Positions 1 to 5,107 of a DNA stretch of 5,107 nucleotides are shown here, piece after piece. The DNA lies in the NCBI GenBank assembly GCA_016210705.1, contig JACQTR010000058.1, positions 1 through 5,107 on the forward strand. Direction: 5' to 3'. A program made the position numbers and the translations under genes. The first letter of the stretch is position 1. Every line of letters starts with the position of its first letter. The DNA comes from Chloroflexota bacterium. GTDB taxonomy: Bacteria; Chloroflexota; Dehalococcoidia; JACQTR01. Under the pieces are notes generated by a model. The model worked only from the letters and a program-made list of their open reading frames with translations. It was not told the origin of the DNA and searched no databases.

Positions 1-1610
1 GTAAAGAAGGGATCGAAGATTCGCTCCAGGTTCTCTCGGTCAATGCCCACCCCGGTATCGGAAAATTTAAGGGTTACATCACCCTCTTCTACCTGGCTAG
101 CGATGGTCAAAGTGCCACCTTGAGGCATAGCATCCTTGGCATTGAGGATCAGATTCATGAAGACCTGCTGCAATTTGTTCTTGCTTCCCATCACCTCCGG
201 TAGATTCGAGGCATAGTCTCTGACCAACTGAACATGGTTCATCCTCAGGTGGTTAGCCACCAAGGCCAAGGTCTCCTCGATGGCCTGCTGTACATCCAAA
301 GGATGATAGGGCTCTTGTTCCTCACGAGAAAAGGCCAGAAGGCCCTTTACCACCTTGGTGACCCGCTCTGTCATATCCCCAACAACCTCCAGGTAATCCC
401 TAGCCTTATCTGATTTAAGGTAGCGTTCCCCTTGGGCTAGGAGTAGCTCCACCCTGCCAGAGATAACCTGAAGGGGGTTATTTATTTCATGGGCCACACC
501 CGCCGCTAGGGTTCCTACTGAGGCCATTTTAGCCGATTGCACTAATTGGGCCTGAGCCCGTTTTAACTCCTCCATCTGAGCCTGCAGACTTTCGTAGAGA
601 CGAGCGTTCTCAATGGTAGTGGTCATTTGGCTAGCAATAGACAGTATCTGCCCCATCTCGTCCTCTTTAAATTCACTAGAAGAGTGAGTGCCAAACAAAC
701 AAAGAGCTCCCAAAGGGGTATCGTGGCTCACCAAAGGCACTGCTGTCAAAATTTGTCCTTTAAACGAATAAGAAGGCAAAGGCAAATCTATTTCGCTGCC
801 CTCGCTACTAACCACCACCGGCTTTTGGGTCTTAAGAGACTTAGCCACCAAAGGATAGTTGTTCTCCAGGTCCTGCAGGTCAATCCTTCGGATTCGGCCA
901 TCAGAACTGGTCCTGCTCGCTCCACCGTTGGCACTCCCTTCCATCAGCAAGAACAAGCTGCAATCGGAAATTCCAGGGATCTCGGTTACTTTGCGAGTAA
1001 CATAGCGCAGGCTTTCAGAAAGGGCCCGAGGGGAGTTCAAAGCGCGGCTGATGGCATTTGCTGTCACCAGTATTTTATTAAGTCGTTGCAAGAGAATATT
1101 GGCATCAGCCAAAGAGACCCTCTCTTCGGCTAGCTTTCGGATGACTAGGCTGCTTATGAGTAGAAAGCTGGCTCGAAACCCGAACTCGCCATAGACCTGC
1201 GGCCAAACAGCCCAACCTTGAGACGCTGTTGTGGCTACGGCGTAACCGCCCACATATAAAAGAGGGGCAAAAAGTAGGGTCTCCATAAGACCAAACTGCA
1301 TCCCCACGCTTATAGCCACGGCAAAATAAACCACAAAATATGGGCTAGCAAACCCACCCGTTACCCCAATTACCGTACTCACGGTAACGGCATCTAAAGC
1401 TGTAGAAGCAGCGGCGTAAAGAAGCACACGGCTAGGACTAGGGGAACGTATAGCTAACCTCAGCAGTGCGCTATAAAAAGAAGCAAATACAACAGCGGCT
1501 AAGATTATGATTAAACGCCATCCAGAAAACATGAAGGGGGCTATGGCGGCACCAGCCGCCGCTGTAACCCATCGCCCGAAGGCGAGGGTCAACTGCATAC
1601 GGCGCACCAT
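1..1610 (-). CDS. Membrane-bound GAF-domain sensor histidine kinase, C-terminus cut by window edge
   Basis: I translated the minus strand from 1610 to 1: it is open throughout, giving 536 codons and running off the left edge. The N-terminus (about residues 11-158) is very hydrophobic and fits six membrane helices. A GAF-like domain follows at about 185-335 (sensing ligand unknown), then a short helical linker. The HisKA dimerisation domain has the H-box AHEINNPLQ, with H374 as the expected phosphorylated histidine. The ATPase domain shows an N-box (NLILNAKDAM, 486-495), a G1 box (DTGVGI, 518-523) and the F-box start (FDPFF, 532-536); the G2 box would lie outside. This is an integral-membrane kinase that autophosphorylates and passes phosphate to a response regulator, possibly the one at 4332-5045. 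HEINNPL and the PFF ending resemble NtrB-type kinases. The chosen ATG follows GGTGGGAG; an in-frame ATG at 1634 would add eight residues. No frameshift was seen. Confidence 0.93.
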   Translation of the reverse strand, partial: MVRRMQLTLAFGRWVTAAAGAAIAPFMFSGWRLIIILAAVVFASFYSALLRLAIRSPSPSRVLLYAAASTALDAVTVSTVIGVTGGFASPYFVVYFAVAISVGMQFGLMETLLFAPLLYVGGYAVATTASQGWAVWPQVYGEFGFRASFLLISSLVIRKLAEERVSLADANILLQRLNKILVTANAISRALNSPRALSESLRYVTRKVTEIPGISDCSLFLLMEGSANGGASRTSSDGRIRRIDLQDLENNYPLVAKSLKTQKPVVVSSEGSEIDLPLPSYSFKGQILTAVPLVSHDTPLGALCLFGTHSSSEFKEDEMGQILSIASQMTTTIENARLYESLQAQMEELKRAQAQLVQSAKMASVGTLAAGVAHEINNPLQVISGRVELLLAQGERYLKSDKARDYLEVVGDMTERVTKVVKGLLAFSREEQEPYHPLDVQQAIEETLALVANHLRMNHVQLVRDYASNLPEVMGSKNKLQQVFMNLILNAKDAMPQGGTLTIASQVEEGDVTLKFSDTGVGIDRENLERIFDPFF

Positions 1611-1618
1611 CTCCCACC
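1611..1618 (-). promoter_or_regulatory. Probable ribosome binding site for the sensor kinase
   Basis: The minus strand reads GGTGGGAG directly before the ATG at 1610; its GGTGG part lies three bases from the start. The alternative ATG at 1634 has AAGGGA abutting it, which is too close for normal use, so 1610 is preferred. A GTG at 1631 with AAGGG four bases upstream remains possible. Confidence 0.45.
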
Positions 1619-1687
1619 GGGTAGAGCTCACCATTCCCTTACACCATTACCCTCTAAACCCTATTGCCAAAGAGATATTTTTATGTC

Positions 1688-1693
1688 ATTATA
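1688..1693 (-). promoter_or_regulatory. Candidate -10 element for the kinase gene
   Basis: The minus strand carries a perfect TATAAT here, about 78 bases upstream of the kinase start, so transcription would begin near 1681. I found no good -35 match at 16-18 base spacing: the hexamer there is GGACTT-like, inside the repeat element of this region. Weak -35 matching would fit a promoter that needs an activator. Confidence 0.45.
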
Positions 1694-1705
1694 GTTCCAA
1701 ATAAT

Positions 1706-1759
1706 AGTCCAAGTCCACATAGCTGGTATAATTGGAGACTAAAGGAAAATTCCAAGTCC
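1706..1759. repeat. Repeated TCCAAGTCC motif and tandem AGTCCA in the divergent promoter region
   Basis: The 9-mer TCCAAGTCC occurs at 1708-1716 and again at 1751-1759, start to start 43 bases, close to four helical turns. The first copy sits inside a tandem AGTCCA-AGTCCA at 1706-1717. It covers the -35 positions of both divergent promoters, and the second copy falls between the prenyltransferase promoter and its ATG. Direct repeats of this kind suit an operator for a regulator, and OmpR-family proteins typically bind direct repeats. That they bind here is inference. Confidence 0.35.
1724..1732 (+). promoter_or_regulatory. Extended -10 promoter for the prenyltransferase gene
   Basis: TGGTATAAT is a perfect TATAAT preceded by the TGn extension, which can replace a good -35 element; the hexamer 17 bases upstream (ATAGTC, 1704-1709) is poor. 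Transcription would start near 1739, leaving a leader of roughly 29 bases before the ATG at 1768. It also overlaps the TTG at 1732, which argues against that codon as the translation start. Confidence 0.55.
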
Positions 1760-1767
1760 CATCAGCC

Positions 1768-2697
1768 ATGTCTCGGGCAGATAAAGGCATAGCCTTACTT
1801 AAACTAGCTCGTCCCCGAAGCTGGTTATTAATCTTGCCCATGTTCATCTTCGCCTATGCCTCAACGGGAGAACTCCGTTATTCTTACCTGGCATTGGGAA
1901 CAGGCATCATCGCCCTGCTCACCGCTGCCACCAATCTATTCAATACCTGGACTGACCAGGCTGAGGACCAAATAAACCTCCCTCATCGCCAGGTATGGAT
2001 TGATAACCTAGGACAAGACACCCTAAAATGGGCCATTGCACTAGGCTATCTCCTACTTATACTAATGCCTCCTCTTGTAAACCGCTCTTTCGCCATAGTG
2101 ATCTATTTGGGAATAGTTCTCTCTATATTTTATTCCTGGGGCCCTAGGCTTAAAGCTCGTCCCGTATTTTCCTCGTTAATCTTTTCCACTGGGGTCATCA
2201 TACCCTTCACCGCCGGCTGGGTTATAAACCAACCTTTGGCTAAGATCGATCCTGTCTTTTTCCTGCTGACATGCTTCTTTTTAACCGCGGGCGGCCTCCG
2301 CAACCTGCCTGACGCTAGGGGCGATCAAATAGCCGCAGTCAAAAACCTTTTCACTATTTTCCCCTTTACCACGGCGCTCAAACTCGCCCTTGGCCTGCTC
2401 CTTAGCCCTTATCTCCTACTGGCCATATTCTTGTCTTTGGACATATTACCCGCTAAATACCTGCTTTGTTATCTTTTTCTTCCCTTCACCTTTATTATCG
2501 TTACCAAAGCTCTTCGTGATCGAACCCCTGAGCAAAAGGAGACAACCCTTACCTTTACCTACTCCTACCAACTCCTTTTTCTCCTGGGTACTCTTCTCAT
2601 CTACTACCCTACTGGCATTACCATCGTAGCCGCCTTGCTACTGGTTATCCTTTTTGCTTACACCAGCCTCTTCAAAATTACCAGCCGCAGGGCCTAG
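1768..2697 (+). CDS. UbiA-superfamily membrane prenyltransferase
   Basis: This 309-residue protein, normal in length for UbiA enzymes, is almost wholly hydrophobic with about nine membrane helices. The family transfers a prenyl group from a prenyl diphosphate to an acceptor inside the membrane, using two Asp-rich Mg2+-diphosphate sites. The first site is visible as N59-T-W-T-D63-Q-A-E-D67, followed by an INLPHR stretch like the INxPxR seen in many members; the usual Asp after the Asn is Thr. The second is D182-A-R-G-D186 in the loop after helix six. YSWGPRLKAR (122-131) is also typical. The acceptor cannot be told: quinone head, lipid, or none (some UbiA proteins are terpene synthases). A TTG at 1732 would add twelve residues, but it overlaps the promoter and lacks a ribosome site; before ATG 1768 the nearest is a distant AAAGGA at 1741-1746. 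The gene converges on the cyclase, sharing a CTAG at the stops, which suggests joint action on a cyclised prenyl diphosphate. Confidence 0.9.
   Translation: MSRADKGIALLKLARPRSWLLILPMFIFAYASTGELRYSYLALGTGIIALLTAATNLFNTWTDQAEDQINLPHRQVWIDNLGQDTLKWAIALGYLLLILMPPLVNRSFAIVIYLGIVLSIFYSWGPRLKARPVFSSLIFSTGVIIPFTAGWVINQPLAKIDPVFFLLTCFFLTAGGLRNLPDARGDQIAAVKNLFTIFPFTTALKLALGLLLSPYLLLAIFLSLDILPAKYLLCYLFLPFTFIIVTKALRDRTPEQKETTLTFTYSYQLLFLLGTLLIYYPTGITIVAALLLVILFAYTSLFKITSRRA
2694..2697. other. CTAG tetramer shared by two convergent stop codons
   Basis: The palindrome CTAG supplies TAG to the prenyltransferase on the plus strand (2695-2697) and TAG to the cyclase on the minus strand (2694-2696). The two reading frames therefore overlap by four bases, with no intergenic space and no room for a bidirectional terminator. 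Each transcript must end inside, or antisense to, the opposing gene. Confidence 0.95.
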
Positions 2698-4217
2698 ATC
2701 ATCCTTATATCGCCGACCCGCCGAGCGAAATTAGCATTGTAAAGAGCCAAAGCGCTGATGGCCGCCGACCGTATTATGTTCACAGGGGCGTAGAGACACT
2801 TCCCAATCCAGAGCTCGGGATATTCCATTTGGGAGTAGTTTTCATAAAGCCAATTAGCACCCCGACGCAACACTTCGGGGCTAAAGGACGATACGCGACT
2901 GCGGTAGAGGAGTAGCGCCTGAATAGCATAGGAAGTCTCTTCCACAGTTCCCACCTTGTAACCCCAAGAGCCATCAGGGTTCTGGGTGTTCAAAAGCCAG
3001 TCCACCGGCCCTTTGATCATGGTTTTCGCTCTTTTTGCCCATTCCTCAGGCAACCCTATGGCCGCCATAATAGCTTGGGTGGTGGTATAGTAGGGTGAAA
3101 TATGCCACTTATCAAACCAGTACATTTTATCCACCTGATTAGCTTCCAAAAAATCTAGAATCTTTCCCATGGCCTGATGTCGATTCGGATAGTGAGGAAG
3201 GCTCTTAAGGGCGTCTAAGACGTGGATATTCACCGAATTGGAGGCATGGCGTTCTATAACAAAGGCTGCAAAGTGTTCATCCATTTCAAAGTTGGTCAAG
3301 ACCTTGGGGTCAAGCTGATAGCCAACAGCGGATAGAAGCCGGATGGCCACTGCGGTGATGTCACCATCTGGGGCATAAAAGGTTCGTGACATGGTCATAC
3401 CGCCTTCGCCCATCTGGTATAACAGGCCCTGCCAACCTATATCATCCATGATCTCCGCCAGGGAAAGCCCCGCCTTATGGAAATTATAGAGTACCCATAA
3501 ATGTTCAAAATTTTCCCAAGGATAAAGGGTGGGAACTCCCCCCGAGGACTCGGAGGACTGGGCACGCCTCAGATAGTCCGTCGCTAGAGGGTCATCGGCC
3601 AGGCTGAGGAAATAAGCTGTTGCTGCCGGTGAATTGCCGAAAGAGCCGTTGGGGCTTTGGCTCTTCTTTAGTAAGCCCACATCCACGCTGTCTCCCAAAA
3701 ACTCTAGGGAATGAACCACGGTGTGAGTTCTAGGGTAAGGTAAACCCCCTGGGATCAAGCGTAGTTTCTCCTCTCGCTCGTCCTCGAAGAGATAAGCATC
3801 GTTGGGTAGATTTATCCCTAGCTCTCCGGCTTTACAAAAAAGAGAGGGAAGAATCAATTCGGCGCCCACCAGTTCAGAAGGATCCTCTTTGACCCTCCGC
3901 AGGTTCTTCCATAAATATTTGATCCCCGCCTCCATTCTCTCCCGGTCCTCTTGACGCTTGCCCATACGGGCAAAGGCGAGAAGGGCCGCCAAGGTGCATA
4001 TAACCCGATCGCTAAAATACTCGATCTCACCTCCCCAGCTGCCATCGGGGTGTTGATGACGAGTCAACCACTCCAAAGCCTGAGGGTAACGGGGGCGATG
4101 GGGACTATCCTCAAGAGGAACACTAGCCATCCAGGCAGTATCATAGGCGGTGGGCTGGATGGTACCATATTTTAGGTCGGCGATAAGGTCTAGCGCCTCT
4201 TGTTTAAGATTCAGCAC
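2694..4217 (-). CDS. Class II (diterpene-type) terpene cyclase
   Basis: This 507-residue soluble protein belongs to the squalene cyclase/class II diterpene cyclase family. It matches the bacterial diterpene cyclases of about 500 residues (such as M. tuberculosis Rv3377c, halimadienyl diphosphate synthase) rather than hopene cyclases of about 630. Evidence includes TAYDTAW (23-29), QW-type repeats at Q55-W61, Q187-F193 and Q412-W418, the WHISPYYTT region (371-379), and EETSYAIQAL (426-435). The catalytic acid motif, DxDD in most members, reads D284-G-D286-I-T288; the middle Asp, the proton donor, is kept but the last Asp is Ile, comparable to the DxDTT reported for Rv3377c. There is no class I DDxxD motif, so the expected product retains diphosphate, probably from geranylgeranyl diphosphate. 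The start is GTG with GAGG seven bases upstream. Product ring type cannot be read from sequence. It lies downstream of the regulator and converges on the UbiA gene. Confidence 0.88.
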   Translation of the reverse strand: MLNLKQEALDLIADLKYGTIQPTAYDTAWMASVPLEDSPHRPRYPQALEWLTRHQHPDGSWGGEIEYFSDRVICTLAALLAFARMGKRQEDRERMEAGIKYLWKNLRRVKEDPSELVGAELILPSLFCKAGELGINLPNDAYLFEDEREEKLRLIPGGLPYPRTHTVVHSLEFLGDSVDVGLLKKSQSPNGSFGNSPAATAYFLSLADDPLATDYLRRAQSSESSGGVPTLYPWENFEHLWVLYNFHKAGLSLAEIMDDIGWQGLLYQMGEGGMTMSRTFYAPDGDITAVAIRLLSAVGYQLDPKVLTNFEMDEHFAAFVIERHASNSVNIHVLDALKSLPHYPNRHQAMGKILDFLEANQVDKMYWFDKWHISPYYTTTQAIMAAIGLPEEWAKRAKTMIKGPVDWLLNTQNPDGSWGYKVGTVEETSYAIQALLLYRSRVSSFSPEVLRRGANWLYENYSQMEYPELWIGKCLYAPVNIIRSAAISALALYNANFARRVGDIRMI

Positions 4218-4331
4218 TCTTCCCCCTCACCCCTGGATATATCAGCCGCAGGTGTCAAATGGGTATACCTTCCGTATTAATTCGGTATGAACCATCCGGC
4301 TAATGGCCAATGCCTTTTGGCTCGGTATCCT
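4218..4331. other. Spacer between regulator and cyclase with possible operator and weak promoter elements
   Basis: This 114-base gap separates the regulator stop from the cyclase start. It contains no hairpin followed by a T-run, so no intrinsic terminator is visible and readthrough from the regulator is possible. It holds the palindrome GGTATACC (4262-4269), a 14-base near-palindrome CCGTATTAATTCGG (4272-4285, one mismatched pair), and GGTATGAACC just after. On the minus strand an extended -10-like TGATATATC lies at 4236-4244; a TTGACA at 4253-4258 is too close to it to pair as -35. The clustered GGTAT inverted elements could be an operator. Confidence 0.35.
4221..4228 (-). promoter_or_regulatory. 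Ribosome binding site that sets the GTG start of the cyclase
   Basis: The minus strand reads GAGGGGGA, with GAGG seven bases before the GTG at 4215-4217. This spacing decides for the GTG start, which gives a protein beginning MLNLKQEAL just ahead of the conserved TAYDTAW region. Confidence 0.75.
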
Positions 4332-5045
4332 TTATGAAGTAGGCCGACGATAGCGATATCCCACCCCTCTCATTGTCTGAATCAGCTCCGGTTTGGCGGG
4401 ATCAGCCTCGATCTTTTTGCGCAAATAACTAATGTATAACTTCACCGTATCCTTAGATTCGTAACCCGGCCCCCAAACTCGCTCTAATATTTGCTCATGG
4501 GTTAGAACTTGACCGGGATGTTGTGTCAAACAAGCCAGGACGCGATACTCCAAGGGAGAAACATCGACACGACGTCCCAGGACATAGACCTCATGTTGTC
4601 CGTGATCTATGGATAGAACGCCATCGTTATAAACCACCTGTGTCTCCGTATCGGTCGAGCTTCGGGCTCGGCGCAGGGCTGACCCCACCCTAGCCAGGAG
4701 TTCCCGGCTGCCAAAGGGCTTGCTCACATAGTCATCGGCACCCAAACTGAGCCCCTTTACCCTATCCATTTCCTCACCTCTGGCGGAGAGCATAATAATA
4801 GGTACGTTGGATACTTCACGGATACGGCGACAAACCTCCCAGCCATCCATACCTGGCATCACCACATCCAACAAGACAAGATCGGGGCGTGCCCTGAAAA
4901 ACTCCCGTAAACCAGCTAGGCCATCGGTGGCCTCAATTACATCGTAACCTGGCTTCTCTAAGCACTTCCTCACGAAACCCAAGGCATCGAGGTCGTCCTC
5001 TACCACCAGGATTTTATCACGACTAAGGGACTGGCTCATTGGCAT
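4332..5045 (-). CDS. OmpR/PhoB-family response regulator
   Basis: This 237-residue cytoplasmic DNA-binding regulator has normal family length. The receiver domain spans about residues 10-122: acidic pair E16-D17 (VVEDD), phosphorylated Asp D60 (LVLLDVVMPG), switch Ser S87, aromatic Y106 and conserved K109 in the YVSKPF motif. A winged-helix domain follows at about 139-235, with recognition helix around 199-212 and the terminal GVGYRY hairpin typical of OmpR/PhoB proteins. All phosphorylation residues are intact, so it should be an active regulator that binds direct repeats once phosphorylated. The ATG at 5045 is chosen because GAGG lies six bases upstream; an ATG at 5039 is less well spaced. 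The cyclase follows on the same strand after 114 bases; a sensor kinase lies further on, beyond the two terpenoid genes, instead of adjoining as in most two-component operons. Its targets are unknown. Confidence 0.95.
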   Translation of the reverse strand: MPMSQSLSRDKILVVEDDLDALGFVRKCLEKPGYDVIEATDGLAGLREFFRARPDLVLLDVVMPGMDGWEVCRRIREVSNVPIIMLSARGEEMDRVKGLSLGADDYVSKPFGSRELLARVGSALRRARSSTDTETQVVYNDGVLSIDHGQHEVYVLGRRVDVSPLEYRVLACLTQHPGQVLTHEQILERVWGPGYESKDTVKLYISYLRKKIEADPAKPELIQTMRGVGYRYRRPTS

Positions 5046-5107
5046 GACCCCCCTCTTTTAAGAACTATCTACCTATAATAACAATCTATTTTAGGGACCG
5101 CCTGTGA
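5046..5107 (-). promoter_or_regulatory. AT-rich leader of the response regulator, promoter not resolved
   Basis: Upstream of the ribosome site the minus strand has -10-like hexamers TATTAT (5075-5080) and TAAAAT (5088-5093). No convincing -35 pairs with the first at 16-18 bases, and the -35 of the second would fall outside the window. Either could drive the regulator; the choice cannot be made from this sequence. Confidence 0.25.
5048..5056 (-). promoter_or_regulatory. Ribosome binding site of the response regulator
   Basis: The minus strand reads AGAGGGGGG, with GAGG six bases before the ATG at 5043-5045. This selects the upstream of two nearby ATG codons. Confidence 0.7.

Noticed and set aside
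627..1133. Plus-strand open frame of 168 codons
   Set aside because: It lies antisense to the GAF and upstream part of the sensor kinase, whose frame is continuous with clear domain motifs; the antisense protein has no recognisable feature.
1507..1704. Plus-strand open frame of 65 codons
   Set aside because: It runs antisense to the kinase N-terminus and through the divergent promoter region, without a family motif.
1732..1767. TTG at 1732 as the prenyltransferase start
   Set aside because: The TTG overlaps the last base of the TATAAT box, upstream of the predicted transcript start, and has no ribosome site.
2390..2629. Plus-strand frame inside the prenyltransferase
   Set aside because: It is an alternate-frame reading of the UbiA helices; the UbiA frame carries the conserved motifs.
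2780..2974. Minus-strand frame inside the cyclase 3' part
   Set aside because: It is a shifted reading of the cyclase region around its third QW repeat.
3574..3596. Class I DDxxD-like metal motif in the cyclase (DDPLATD, residues 208-214)
   Set aside because: The spacing is DDxxxxD, it lies in a variable loop, and no NSE/DTE motif accompanies it, so the enzyme is treated as class II only.
3854..4175. Two small frames, 3854-4045 minus and 3951-4175 plus
   Set aside because: Both overlap the cyclase N-terminal coding region, which carries TAYDTAW and the first QW repeat in the accepted frame.
4253..4258. TTGACA on the minus strand as -35 of the cyclase promoter
   Set aside because: At 17 bases downstream the hexamer is CAGGGG; the nearest -10-like sequence is only about 10-11 bases away.
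4300..4320. GGC/GCC-rich symmetry after the regulator stop as a terminator
   Set aside because: The arms pair poorly beyond three bases and no T-run follows on the minus strand.

Overview
The window holds four protein genes: a two-component pair with two terpenoid-type genes lodged between its halves. From left to right these are a membrane sensor histidine kinase (minus strand, its C-terminus running off the left edge), a UbiA-superfamily prenyltransferase (plus strand), a class II terpene cyclase of the bacterial diterpene-cyclase type (minus strand), and an OmpR/PhoB-type response regulator (minus strand). Coding density is high. The only non-coding stretches are the divergent promoter region at about 1611-1767, the 114-base gap at 4218-4331, and 62 bases at the right edge. 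I saw no RNA genes, insertion sequences, CRISPR arrays, origins or attachment sites.

The organism is a bacterium of intermediate base composition with GAGG-type ribosome binding sites and use of ATG and GTG starts. CTAG is frequent, which argues against enterobacteria and relatives that avoid this tetramer. The style of the GAF-containing six-helix kinase and of the regulator, plus a diterpene-type cyclase, would fit Chloroflexota or a related environmental lineage. That is an impression from protein style, not a demonstrated assignment.

The prenyltransferase and the cyclase converge, and their stop codons share one CTAG tetramer, so the pair is tightly packed with no room for a terminator. 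The cyclase has class II features (three QW-like repeats, an N-terminal YDTAW, a DxD acid motif) but no class I DDxxD motif, so it should make a cyclised product that still carries diphosphate. The only other prenyl-diphosphate enzyme in view is the UbiA protein. A reasonable but unproven model is that a C20 diphosphate is cyclised in the cytosol and the UbiA protein then removes the diphosphate in the membrane, by transfer to an acceptor or by UbiA-type terpene synthesis.

The regulator lies upstream of the cyclase on the same strand with no visible terminator between them, while the kinase and the prenyltransferase diverge from a shared region with back-to-back promoters and a repeated 9-mer. 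The arrangement suggests, without proving, that the two-component proteins control the terpenoid genes.
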